Of a DNA stretch of 64,000 nucleotides, positions 10,091 to 22,354 are shown in pieces. Made by a program: the position numbers and the translations under genes. The notes under the pieces were generated by a model that had not been told where the DNA came from, did no database searches, and saw only the letters and a program-made list of their open reading frames with translations. How positions within the stretch are numbered: position 1 is the first letter of the stretch; the number at the start of each line of letters is the position of its first letter. Origin of the DNA: Pontederia crassipes. Lineage: Eukaryota; Streptophyta; Magnoliopsida; Commelinales; Pontederiaceae. The stretch spans positions 4,717,001 through 4,781,000 of the forward strand of contig CM060191.1 of NCBI GenBank assembly GCA_030549335.1, written 5' to 3'.

Positions 10091-13000
10091 GAAAAATGGA
10101 AGAAATCTAGAAACTAGCCTTCGTAACGCCCCACATCCTATATATGAATTTCACGGTCCGTAAAGATGATTTCATGGCCCTTATAGTGTTCAAAACGGAG
10201 TAAAAGTGTGATTTTAGCGGCCCGTAACATTCTGGTCACGGCTCATAACTCGGGGTAAGTTTCTACGCGAAATTTGGCATGTTTCACGCCCATTTGTTAT
10301 GGCCGTTATGGTCCTCTCACATTCCATTATATTTATTTCAGCCTTGGTAGCCGCTAGTAATTTTCACTTTCTGGCTCGTTTTAACTCCAATTTCGTGGTT
10401 TTCTCCCGGTGGCTTTATAATTCAATTTTCTTCTTTTTTCTACAGTAAAATATAGAATTTGGGTAGATTTCTATTTTATAAAATTAAAGTGAATAAGGTC
10501 AAAAAATTATGCATGTTATATGAAAATGAATCAAAATATGATTAAATGCATGACTTATTATATGTGTATTTTGCATGCATCAAACTCCCCCAAGCTTAGT
10601 TATTTGCTTGTCCTAAAAAATGTTCAAAGTAAAGTTCCAACCAAAATGGTTAATCATGGCTTCCACCCTATCATTCAACTACTTTTCTTAGCACTAAAGT
10701 TTATACATCAATCGCCTAAGTGTCTCACCACTTTTCCATAATAACTCAGCTTTGTGAAAATTCTGAATAAAAGACATTTTTAAACTCCTCCAAATTCAAC
10801 TCTAAATAATAAGAAATAATTCTTGAAAATAAAAATATCAATGTTGAATAAATAAGTGTAACACGAGCTTTTATTCATTTATTACTTTTATATTTCTTCA
10901 CTTAAAAACTTTTCATCATCATTTTTTTCACTTCTTTTTCTTTTCACCTTTTTTCACTAATTCAGTACTCATGTGCTTCTCCATATTGCGCAAGGTGGTC
11001 TATATAACAAGCTTTCGACCAATGGATCATAGAGCAGTTGTACCTTAGGCCGTCAGGTAAGAATCCCCTATGGATCTAATTACCCAGTCTCACCAAGTTT
11101 CCAGATAACACATTTTTGTACCTCCTCATATTTTTTGGGGCTCCACTAACCCTCTTTTATATGTGATGCCAATTTTATATATACTTATTTATTAGTAAGT
11201 CAGCTACACTTGAATGTTCAACAGAGGTATAATTATTATCAATGTAACATATATAATATAATAAAAACTAAAGCATGGAAATGACTTGTCGTCAAACATT
11301 CATAGTTTCACTAAAACTTTCTTCAAACCAATTTTCCAACACAAAGGCGATAAATGATAAAATAATAATGCTTCAAATTTTGTTAATTAGAAGGATGTCC
11401 TTAAATAATGCTTGAAAATAAATAAACACCAAGACAGAGAAAAATCAGATGCAATTTTCAATTATGCAAAATAAAAAAAAATCTGATTTTTCTTATAAGA
11501 AATGCAAGCAAATACGCAAATAAAACATGAAGAGAATGAATGCTTGCAATGCAAAAAATATATACATGATGCATGAAATTGCAAACTAACACCCTCAAGC
11601 TTGAACTCAACATTTTCCAGTGTTGAAAATCAAATCTCGTATGAGCATATATGTATATAAAAATATAAACATAGAAAAGGAAACGAAACAACTTGAATTG
11701 TCTGGAGTCGATGGATTTTGAAGCTGTAAGATGAAGCCACAAAGAATCCTTAATGTGATATAAATTTGGGTCAATTCCGAGGAGGTATCTTTATGTTCTC
11801 TTTCTTTCTTCTTCTTCTTCTCTATTTTTCTTTTCATGCTGTTACGGGTCGTGAAGACAAGTAACGGCCCTGCTGCACAATATAACGAGTCGTGTTTGAG
11901 AAATCACTGCCCTTGCAGTGATCAAGAAGATTTGCAGATAGTAACGGGTCGTGGTCACGTGCTTACGGCCTCCAAAAGATAGTTACGGGCTGGAGAAGGC
12001 TGATGATGGCTGTGGTCGTAACTGGCAATCAATATCGAAGTGAATCAAGGCAGCTGATGCCGGAAGAAGATCCTTGTCGTAAGCTCCAATGAATTAGGTG
12101 ACATCCAACAACAATATTATTCCGGTTGGCAGGGAATATCACAGCGAGAGGGAAGGGTGTCACCGATCGTGCTCTACAATTTCCCGTCGGTGATTATCAC
12201 ACTGGTTCACGATAGGAGAAAGTTCTCTAGATTGAGGGACAGTGGATGGAAGTTTGCTGGAGCTTTCTCAGGGGTAGAAACTGGAGTTCGTCGGAGTTTT
12301 CTGAAGGAGTTGATCTGTTGGAGGTCACCGACGGTTCTCCGAGCAATGGGGCCTGAAAGGGAGGTGTCACGAACCTGCATATAAAAAATAGAAAATAGAG
12401 GGGCCATGAAGATATTATAACAACCCGTGAGACTTTGTAACATCTCGTAATAACTATGCATTGTCGTGAGTCGAGCAAAATATCGGGCATAAGGACTAGT
12501 GAAATCACCTATGGGTCGTGATAAAGTTCTCACTGCCTGTGAAATCGTAAGGTGAGGGTCTACGTCTATTGTGAGACCCGTTAGTGTCATATAACGATAT
12601 GTGAAAAGGTATGAGAAACTCGACAAAACTATTGTGAGCCCCGTGAAACAAAGCTAACGCCCCGTGAAAATCAAGAGTTCAAAGACTGGCCAATGTGAGA
12701 CCCGTGAAATAATCTCCACAGGTCGTTAAGCTTGAAAATTTGCAACATAGGCTTCTGTGAGACCTTAACAAAGAGATTATGACTCGTGAAATTTGTTACT
12801 AAACATGGGGTGTGTTAGATTCCGAGTCTGAAACAAATGTTATGGCCCGCGATATGTTAAAACATGAAATCGCCCATTGTGAAATGTGTGAAACGATTAG
12901 GACGACTCATGACATGGTCCGCAGGACCCGTGAAGAGTAAATAACGGTCTGTGAAAAAAATTATGAAATTTTTGTGACATTAAATTTTAATACTTGCAAA

Positions 13001-13400
13001 ATTATTAGGATAATGAAATAAAAAATAACAAAAGGATACTAAATAGCTAAGAAAATTAAAACTCACTAATCTAACAAGAGCTAAATTAATTTAAACTAAG
13101 TTACACGAAAGATCTAAATTGTAAGTTTAAGGATTGAGAATGAGTAGTTCTAAGTTTAAAGTCTCTAGCTCAATTTTGATATGGCATATGCTGAGACTAA
13201 TAAGAAATTATCAATAAGAATAATATAAATAGATATGGAATGATCTCATCGGGTTTAATGTGATCATGAATACTCGTAATGGTGAGGCTCAGGGCAGCAT
13301 GCTATGTTGGATGACACGTATATTTTTATTTGATGTCATCATATGGTGGTGGTGGCGGTTCTTCATGTACAACAATCTTTTGATGTGAAATTTGAGAGGT
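10091..13400 (-). mobile_element. Probable non-coding 3' part of a minus-strand Ty3/gypsy element
   Basis: No gene is seen. The region is full of variants of GGCCCGTAAC, ACGGGTCGTG and GAGACCCGTGAAA (10140-10330, 11835-12010, 12400-12960). It also has AAACTCCCCCAAGCTTAG...TTGCTTGTCC at 10580-10612 and a variant at 11590, phrases I associate with Athila/Tat-type gypsy elements read on the reverse strand. It abuts a minus-strand gag relic, fitting the element's long untranslated downstream region. No protease, RT or integrase motif was recognised on either strand. The 3' LTR boundary was not located. Confidence 0.45.
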
Positions 13401-13739
13401 ACACTACTGATGAGCATGGATTGTCGAGTTATTCTTCGGTCGCCACTGGACTATTGTAGCTAGAGAAGATCGTGTTGATGTTGGCGAAGTAATTTTCTCC
13501 TTCACAGATGTTATGAATTGTGTTGATATGTTGGAGGAGATGTGCATTGTTGTACAGCCAACAGTTGATGCTTTGACAATCTCTTTCAGTGGTGATTGAA
13601 TTGGAGACATCAGAGTAGAAGTGATAGGAATTTCTAAAGGTTGGCACCTCCTTTGAATTTTTCCATCTTTCATGATGTATTTGCTCGTCTCTTTAACACG
13701 TCATTGAGCTGTTGTTGTCCTTATTTAAAAATTTGCTTC

Positions 13740-15298
13740 TGTGTGCCATCTTCTTTTATATGAATTTTGATAATGGCACGGGCATGAGATGATCGTCGAT
13801 CTCTCATCGATGTGGCTTGGAGTTTCAGAATTTTGAGAATTCAATTTTGCAACTTCATCCTCTAATGCATGTAGCTTTGCTTCCAAGGCTTTGAACTTGA
13901 GCTCAGTGTCGAATAATCAAAGTGAATTGTCGACTTCAATTTTCTTCTTAATTTTGATCAATTGAGCCTCTAAATTTTGGATGTATTGATCTTGCATTAT
14001 TGAGGCAAATTGACCAATCATCTCTACGAAGTCAGAAGTTGATGATTTGAATTCGAGAATTGCTGACACATCCTCAATTGACTTCTTATTGTGTTGCCTA
14101 ATACTATGAATTTGTCTCTCCAAATTTTTTATTTAATAATTTTGTGCAGAGAGCTTCTTCAACAAAGAATCTAATAATTCTGTGAGTGCAGCGGATGGAT
14201 CTCGAAAAATATCATCATTCTTTACTTGTTGAGACTTCTTTGTGCTTTGTCTTGATGATGATGCCTCGATATGAATTCCATCTTGCTGGATAGCAGGGTT
14301 GCTTTCCTCAAATTATTGATTTGTGGTCTTTTTCTTCTTGGTCATTGAGGATGTAAAGATATGCTCGTGTTGATCAAGTAGTGTACAAGATGTCACCTAA
14401 AAATCTTACACAACACTAAAGAAAAAGTGAAGAAAAATAGAAAATAAAGATTCTCAAAGTAGCTTATACGAGATAGACAAAGAATTTTGAACAATAATTC
14501 CCCATATTCAATTTGATTAAAGGAATTACCACATGGACATTCGGAAATTGGGTGTCCTCATCCGGCTAAGAAGCATCTCAAACATTTTGTTTAGTGACTC
14601 CTACTAAGCCATTATTAATTCACTTTCAGCTTTATTCACACATCTTCTCTCTTGGGTGCGTTTAGATTGCCATGAATTCAAGACTACATCATTTATAAGA
14701 TCATAAATTTCTTGCGGCTTCATCTTGCCCAAAATCATTCCTCCAACTAAGGAATCTAGCTTATCTTTAACCACTTGGCGCAAACCATCGAAGAAACATT
14801 CAAGTTTTTCTCATAGTGAAATTCGATTGTCAGGAATCCTAGCCAAGAGTTCCTTAAATCTATCACACGCCTCATAGAGTGTTTCATCGTCATCTTGTCA
14901 AAAATATCAGAGTTTGTTCCTTAGCTTTGCCCAAGTTTTGATTGATCCTGCAGGAAGAGTTTTCAGCCAAGTAAATGCTTTATCTCATAGAGAAAGAGAA
15001 ATAAAGTTAAACAAGATGCATCCACAGAAACATTAGGACTCTTAAAGGTGTTGCAAATGCATAGAAATTTATTAAGATGATCATGAGGGTTCTCATGAAA
15101 AGCTCCGTCAAATTGATGTGCATCAACCATGCAATTAATTGGGAGTTAACTCAAAGTTATTTGTTGTGATCGTTGGAATCACAATGCTGGAGTTGGTGTT
15201 CGAATATTTAGCAGAAATGTAATCCATCATGCTTAGTTCTTCTTCCTCTTCATCTTCTTGTTCAACTTGATGGCGTTCTTCTTGTTCAACCATCTTAA
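13740..15298 (-). pseudogene. Ty3/gypsy gag pseudogene (Athila/Tat type)
   Basis: Reading the minus strand from about 15298 downward gives the order expected for an Athila/Tat gag. First comes an acidic stretch and MDYISAKY (about 15230), then NNFELTPN, DAHQFDGAFHENPHDHLNKF, AFTWLKTLPAGSIKTW (about 14980), CDRFKELLARIPDNRI, LECFFDGLRQVVKDKLDSL and MKPQEIYDLINDVVLNSW (about 14690). A coiled-coil tail at 14123-13917 (QYIQNLEAQLIKIKKKIE) follows. Several in-frame stops and at least one frameshift make it non-functional. Its structural role would be forming the capsid particle. It is followed downstream by non-coding sequence rather than pol. Confidence 0.75.
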
Positions 15299-15524
15299 TC
15301 TTTCACAGTAGACACGTTGTTCATTCGATTTCAAGATCAAATTCCAGAGGGACTTTGGAGTTTCAAGTATTATGTCGAGTGTCACGGTCCAAAGGCTATA
15401 GATTAGATAGTTTGTGAATTAATCATGCTTGGAAATTTGCACAGCCACCAAACAAAAAGAAAACAAAAAGTAAAGAGTATCAAAGTAGCATAAAATAAGA
15501 GTATAAAGTAAAGAATAATTCCTC

Positions 15525-15537
15525 GGCACTGGCGCCA
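15525..15537 (-). promoter_or_regulatory. Primer-binding site of the gypsy element
   Basis: The minus strand reads TGGCGCCAGTGCC directly inside the presumed LTR edge. Athila-type elements use a TGGCGCCGTTGCC tRNA-primed site, so this is a slightly changed version. It fixes the element's orientation as minus. Confidence 0.6.
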
Positions 15538-15543
15538 AAATTT

Positions 15544-15898
15544 TGATGCGAGAATTGATAACAGTAGAGCTAGCAAGTGCACTAGTCGCTCAAGTAATAA
15601 AGTGTAAAGTATAGGTTGTCGATCCCACGAGGAATTAGTTTATTTATCTATCTAATCTCATATGCTAATAAGATACAACATAAAGTTTTGGGTGAAAGAT
15701 GTGCATAAAATAAAATAATAGAAAAATAAAGACTAAACCTAACGATGCTTATGTCCTTAGGATGATCTATAATGATTCGAACAATTTGAAATATCTGTAA
15801 AATCAAGCATAAACATGAAGTTCAGATTTAGTTTTTAGATGGATTAAAGACACTAAAGATATAATCCCCCTAACCAGGTGAATCAACTATCTTAAGAC
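15544..15898 (-). mobile_element. Ty3/gypsy LTR, portion left of the nested copia element
   Basis: On the plus strand the LTR begins TGATGCGAGAATTG at 15544, next to the primer-binding site. It contains GCAAGTGCACTAGTCGCTCAAG and CGATCCCACGAGG, typical of this end of plant gypsy LTRs. It is cut at 15898 by the copia element; the 5 bp AAGAC at 15894-15898 are repeated at 24973-24977, where the LTR resumes. Confidence 0.65.
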
Positions 15899-16962
15899 TG
15901 TTAAATCCCATGTTTTGATGATAACAAATCAAATTGGACATAAAAGGTACTAATCTATACTCAAATGATGATATGCAGGTGTAGAATGCAAAAGAAATCG
16001 TCATTTAAAATGATATAAATAAAATTTCAGCATATGAGCGGTCGCCCGACTATGAAGATCGGTCGATTGATATCAAGTCGAAGAAAAGTCGAGACTGTAC
16101 TTGTCGATCATCCAGTCGCTATACCGGTCGACTGAACAGCACAGGGACAAATTTAAGAAATGACGAGACTGTACCGATCGATGATCCAGTCGATGCACCG
16201 GTCGGCCGAACAGCAAAGGACTAATTCCAGAAAAAGATGAGACTATACCGGTCGACGTCTCGGCAGAAGGACCGGTCGATCGGACAGCTCAGAAAAGTAA
16301 AAAATATGCCGCAACCGTCATATTGACCTATTGACTGGCCCATTAATGCGGTCGACCGGTCACAGTGCGAGATGAACAGTAACGGCTATTTATCAAGGAG
16401 AAAATTATGGAAAAACTTCTGGACGAGATTCTCACCTGTAGATGACTATAAAAGGACTACCAAAGCTTAAAGAAAGATTATCCAAGCAAGCAAGATTATT
16501 CAAAAGAGACTTTCAAGTTCTTGAGCTCAAATTTGCAAATTCTTCCCTATTCTCTTCCAAACTGTGAGGTAAAAAATTTTGTAAAAGAAGAGAGTCAGAG
16601 GGAATTCTCTAATCTAGTGAAGATTAAAAACTCGTTGTAAAAAAGGAGTGCCTTACCTCTTGAGCGGAGAAGAAGGCGTGTGGTATAAAAAGGGTTGTTC
16701 ACTCCCTACAAAAAAGGGAAAGATAGTGGATCTCCAACGGTCTCGATGTCGAGAAGTCGGAACGGGGATGTAGGCCAAAGAGTTGGGGCCGAACCTCGTC
16801 AAAATATCGTGCCTCACTGTATTTGCTCTTTTGCTCCTTTTTATTATTTGCTTGTGATCATTTTTAGTGATTTTCCAAATGTGATTTTATAAAAAAAAAG
16901 ATTTTTTTTAAAACACCAATTCACCTCCCCCCCCCCTCCTTCTTGGTGCTTTTGATTCTACA
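15899..16962 (+). repeat. Left LTR of the copia element (1,064 bp)
   Basis: Starts TGTTAAATCCC and ends TTGATTCTACA. U3 carries repeated (A)CCGGTCGA(C/T) motifs (16025-16360). A TATA box (TATAAAAG) lies at 16447-16454, and a poly-C run at 16927-16939 sits between CACCAATTC and TCTTGGTG. The block GACGGTCTCGATGTCGAGAA (16736 onward) recurs in the LTRs of the gag-only element near 52810 and 56260. Confidence 0.9.
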
Positions 16963-16964
16963 AT

Positions 16965-16976
16965 TGGTATCAGAGC
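16965..16976 (+). promoter_or_regulatory. tRNA-iMet primer-binding site
   Basis: TGGTATCAGAGC, complementary to the 3' end of initiator tRNA-Met, lies two bases inside the left LTR. This is standard for plant Ty1/copia elements. Confidence 0.95.
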
Positions 16977-17018
16977 GAGTTGCTCTTATTTTTAAGATTT
17001 AAAAATTCTTGTAGAGCT

Positions 17019-18400
17019 ATGGCATCAAGTGGATTCAGTTTTTCTGAAAGTCAATCGATTAATCGTCCTCCGATTTTTAATGCATCTAATTTTGCATATT
17101 GGAAAATCAGGATGCAATATGCTCCATTGATATTGATATGTGGGATATCATTCAAAATGGTTTTGATCTACGTGGAAAATTTCCTTTGGAATATACCGAA
17201 GGAGAAAGGCTTTTGATAAAACTTGATTGGAAGGCTAAAAACATTTTTTTATTGTGCTATGGATCCTACGGAGTTTAATCGGATTTCTAGTTGTTCAAGT
17301 GCTAATGAAATTTGGAAGAAACTTATTATCACTCATGAAGGAACCGACAAAGTTAAGGAATCTAAATTGAACATTCTAAATCACCAGTATGATTCTTTCA
17401 AAATGCATGAAAGTGAATCTATAAATGAGATGATTGTTCATTTTAATGATATTGTGAATGGCTTAGTTTCTTTGGGCGAGCCAAGAACTAACTCTCAAAA
17501 AGTAAAAAAGTTTCTCATATCCCTCTTCTCCAGATGGCATACAAAGAGGACCGTGATTGAAGAGAATAATTTGAAAAAGCTAGATTTTGACGATCTTATA
17601 GGTTCACTCTTGACATATGAGATCGGAAGAAGCAAATGCTCCAAAGAGTAAAACTATGGTATTGAAAGCAAATAAAGACGAGGAAGACACAAGTGAAGAA
17701 GATGAAGATCTTGATGAAAAGAAGCTTGCCCTATATGCAAAGAAGCTTGACAAATATCTCAAGTTTGTCAAACAAAAGAATAGGAATGACTTCACTAAGA
17801 AAATATCATCATCAAGCAAAAATCAAATAACTTGCTTTGAATGCAAAAATGTTGGACATTATAAAAATGAATGTCCAAATTTGATCAAAAAGAAAAAATA
17901 TGGAGAAAATTCAAAAAGGAAAAAAAAAGCTCTTCAAATAACTTGGGATGAAAGCAAAGATGAAGAAAATGACTCCAACACCTCCTCAAGTGATGATAAA
18001 AAAGCTTACATATGTTTAATGGCAAATAGCCACGAGGTATCATCTAATTCATCTAGCTCTAATGATAGTGAATCTTTTAATGTGCATAATGAGTTTAGAA
18101 CTCTTACCAATAAATATGGATGTCTAAAAAGGAAATATGATAATTTAAAGATATAATTTGAAAATATACAAAAGAAAGATAAATATGTTAGAGCATGTGA
18201 AAAGTGTGACATGTTAAGTGAAAAAAACACTAGTTTAGAATTCTTAATTGATGAATTGAAAATGGAAAATAGTACACTAAGAACATCATGTGAAAAACAA
18301 AATGAAAAATGTGCATGCTTGAACAACGAAATCAATAATCTAAAAGATGAAATTAAAAAAAAATTAATAGAAGCAAAATGTTAGATGCCATGCTTAACGG
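17019..18400 (+). pseudogene. copia gag pseudogene
   Basis: ATG at 17019 (MASSGFSFSES) after the primer site. An N-terminal UBN2/DUF4219-like region (FNASNFAYWKIRMQ, then IDMWDII, DWKAKNIF, CAMDPTEFNRISS, EIWKKL, VKESKLNILNHQYDSFKM) runs to about 17620, with at least two frameshifts near 17130 and 17240. A K/E-rich segment leads to a CCHC zinc knuckle CFECKNVGHYKNEC at 17833-17874, then an acidic Ser-rich part and a long coiled coil (18060-18390). A second, decayed knuckle lies near 18518, where CFHYEYEGITHMI has lost the second Cys and the His/Cys spacing. Gag would package the genomic RNA into particles. This copy cannot make a full-length protein. Confidence 0.85.
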
Positions 18401-18599
18401 ATCTAGAATGCCTTCAAATAAAAAGGGACTTGGTTTTAACTCTTTTGAAAAGAAAATTGACAAAAGAATTTTATTTGTTAAAGCATCATTTAGTAATGAA
18501 AAATCATATATTACTTGTTTTCACTATGAATATGAAGGCATTACTCATATGATTGCAAAGTTAGAAAAGGAATAAATAAATGGATGAAAAAAATTTGGA

Positions 18600-21500
18600 T
18601 TCCGAAAAGGATCATTTCTAACCAAGATGGACCCAAGCAAAGTTGGATACCAAAAAGATGAGATTCTCAATTTCTTTCTTGTAGGGAGCCCCAACGCTTA
18701 ATGATGGTAAATGGTATTTGTATAGTGGGTGCTCAAGACACATGACCGGCGATGCATCAAATTTCATCACATTGGAAAAGAAAAATGGAGGATAGAGACA
18801 ATAGCAAAGAAAGAGTAATAGGTATGGGTAATGTTGGTAAGAATGACAAAGTGTATTTGAAAAATGTATGGCTAGTTGAAAACTTAAAACATAATCTAAT
18901 TAGCATAAGTCAACTATGTGATAAAAACTATTTAGTCAAACTTGAAAAAAAAACAAATGTTTGATATTAGGTGAAAATAATGAAGTTTTACATATGGGCT
19001 TTAGATACAATAATGTATACAAAATTAATTTTGATAATTTGAAAAATGAAAAATGTCTTACTACTATACATGATGATATAAACTTATGGCATAGAAGATT
19101 AGGACATACAAACTATAAATTACTAAATAAACTTTCAAACCATGAATTGGTTAGAGACTTGCCTAATGTTAAGTTTGAGAAAAATAATGTTTGTGATTCA
19201 TGCTTTAAAGGAAAACAAACCAAAAGCTCATTTAAACTAAAGGGAGTCATTAGTACACATAAATCTTTGGAACTTTTGCATCTTAACTTATTTGGACCAA
19301 TTGATGTAGTAAGTTTAGGAGGAAAAAGATATATTTCTGTAATTGTTGATGATTTTTCTCGTTTCACTTGAACTATCTTTCTTATTAGTAAAGATGAAAC
19401 AATAAACATGTTTTCAAAATTTGCAAAAAGAATTCAAAATGAATTTGAACAAAAAATTTCAAAAATTAGAAGTGATCATGGAGGATAATTTGAAAATCAT
19501 AAATTTAAATTGTTTTGTGAAGAAAATGGAATTACTCATAACTTTTCCACTCCTAGGACACCTCAACAAAATGGAGTAGTAGAAAGGAAAAATAGAACTA
19601 TACAAGAAATGGGTAGAATAATTTTAAATGAAAGCAAATTGCCAAAGTATTTTTGGGCCGTCATGCTATGTTCTTAATAGGATTCTACTTAGGCCTCTTG
19701 AGAAGAAAACTTATTTTGAAGTGTTGTATGAAAAGAAAACAAATATTTCTTATTTCAAAGTTTTTTGTTGCAAATGTTATATTTTGAACATCAAAGACAA
19801 ACTAGAAAAATTTGATGCAAAATGTGATGATGATATTTTTCTTGATTACTCAACTACAAGTAAAGCATATAGAGTGTGTAACAAAAGAACATTAGTTGTT
19901 GAAGAGTCTATTATTGTTAAATTCAATGAGACTAATAATATTTTTATAAGCAAGCAAGCACACGATGATGAGAAAGAAATAGTTGAAGTGCAAAGACAAC
20001 TTGATGATGTGCAACACGAGGACTTAGAAGAAGGTAAAGTTGATACTCCAAATATGGGAGAAATGGAAGAACCTCGAATTGAGGAGAGTCAAATTATTTC
20101 AAGAAACTGGAGACATGCCTCATGTCATCCACTTGAACAAGTTATAGGTAATATAAATGAAGGTATAAAAATTAGAAACTTTTTGAAAAATCTATGTACT
20201 TTTCCAGTTTTTCTTGCTAACTTTGAACCCAGCAATATAGATGAAACACTTGAAGATTCAAATTGGATTAACGCAGTGCATGAGGAATTATATAATTTTG
20301 AAAGAAATCAAGTATGGAAACTATTGGAACCAAATAGGTTTTTCAAAACAAGTTAAATGAAAATGGTGTTATTGTGAGGAACAAAGCTAGATTAGTGGCC
20401 AAGGATTACTTGCAAATTAAAGGGGTTGATTTTGATGAAACTTTTGCTCTCGTTGCTAGACTTGAGGCAGTTCGAATGCTTTTGGCTTTTGCATGTTATA
20501 AAGGTTTTAAACTTTTTCAAATGAATGTTAAATCGGCCTTCTTGAATGGTTTTATAAATGAGAAAGTTTATGTTGAACAACCTCAAGGTTTGAAAATCCT
20601 AATTTTCCCAATCATATTTTTAAACTTTCAAAAGCACTTTATGGTGTGAAACAAGCCCCTCAAGCTTGGGATGAAAGATTGAGTTCATTTTTAATTGAAA
20701 ATAGTTTTCAAAAAGGGAAAGTAGACACCACATTATTCTTAAAACATTTTAAAAATGATATTTTAATAGTTCAGATTTATGTTGATGATATTACTTATGG
20801 TGCTACTAATGAATGTCTATGTAAAGAGTTTGAAACTCTTATGCAAAAAGAATTTGAGATGAGTCTTGTAGTAGAGCTTACCTTCTTTCTAGACCTACAA
20901 GTAAAATAATCCAAGGAAGAGATTTTTCTCAATAAAAAAAATATACAAAGGAGTTACTTAAAAGATTCGGGATGAATGAATGCAAGCCGAGCACAACCCC
21001 TATGAGCACTATTACAAAATTGGATAAAGATGAAAAAGGCAAGTCCATTGATAAAAAAAGGTACAGAGTATGATTGGTAGTTTGCTCTATTTAACGACAT
21101 ATAGGCTAGATATAATGTTTAGTGTGTGTTTGTGTGCTAAGTTTCAATTCGCTCTCAAAGAATCGCATTTAATCGCAGTAAAAAGGATAATGTGCTACTT
21201 AAAGCATACATATGAATTAGACATTTGGTACGATAGAAATTCACCATTTTAATTGCATGCTTACACCGATGCGGATTTTGCCGGGTGTAAAATTGATAGA
21301 AAAAACTAGTGGGATGTGTTGTTTTCTTAATAGCTCACTCATTTAATGGGCTAGTAAGAAAAAAAAACTCCATCGCACTTTCTACCGCCGAGGCCGAATA
21401 TATAGCCGCCAGTAGTTATTGTGCACAAATACTTTGGGTAAAAAAGCAATTGCTTGACTATGGTGTAAATTGTTACAATGTACTCATGAAGTGCGATAAC

Positions 21501-21712
21501 ACAAGTACAATAGAAATGACCAAAAATCTAATTCAACACTCTAAGACTAAACACATTGACTTGCGATATCATTTCATTAGAGAACATGTGACCCTTAAAG
21601 ACATTGCCATTGAACATGTGTCCATTGAAGTCTAACTTGCAGTCATATTTACAAAACCCTTGAGTGAAAAATGGTTTTGCATGCTTAGAAGGGAATTAGG
21701 AATAATTACATC
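18600..21712 (+). pseudogene. copia pol pseudogene (protease, integrase, RT, RNase H)
   Basis: Domains in order: protease WYLYSGCSRHMTGD (18712 onward), where the catalytic Asp of DSG is Tyr (codon 18721-18723). GAG-pre-integrase HHCC region LWHRRLGHTNYKL...CDSCFKGKQ (19084-19215). Integrase core LHLNLFGP, with the first catalytic Asp changed to Asn (19285-19287), an in-frame TGA at 19369-19371, a TAA after SDHGG, then QQNGVVERKNRT. RT KARLVAKDYLQIKGVDF...MNVKSAFLNG, with the first catalytic Asp changed to Asn (20524-20526), and intact YVDD at 20778-20789. RNase H ALSTAEAEYIAAS (about 21375) and the closing FTKPLSEKWFCMLRREL. Several frameshifts separate these blocks. The polyprotein would copy and integrate the element; this copy is inactive. 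Confidence 0.92.
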
Positions 21713-22354
21713 TTGATTGCATATCAATTCTAAGTAAAAGTGATTTGGTTATGCAAAATCACTTTTGAAATGAATTGAACTTTAAAAATGTTGCTCAACA
21801 CTTATATTTATATGACATATATCTCTAGAACATGATTTTAATGGTTAAAATTCTGAAAAAGACATAAAACTTAGTAAATATGAAATGATCGGTCGACCTC
21901 TCTTTTCATTTCCTCGACCGCTGTCCTAATCCTTCGACCGCCCGTGCGTCCGGGGCCACACATCGCCGTCGCCACCATCCTTCTCCGACGTCGATGATCG
22001 TCCGACAACTCACGTACTTTCGTGACGTCGCCGCCAATCTTCAGCCATCCGATCGCCACCATCGTCGTCCGCCGCCACAGGACGCCGCCCCCGAGCCATC
22101 TCTTGTCACTCAGCCTTCTCCCTCATCTTCTCCGATTGATCTTCTTTTCGCCGGCCATCATCCTTCCTCGTTCACCTACGATTCTGCATCACAGTCTTCA
22201 TCTACATCTTCCTCTCGATCGACCAGTCATCACAGTCTCCATCTACATCTTCATCTCCATCTACGATTCTGCATCACAGTCTCCATCGACCAGTCATCAG
22301 CCTCAGTCTCTTTCCCGATCATCAGACACTCGTCCGTCCTGCATTGTTGAATCC

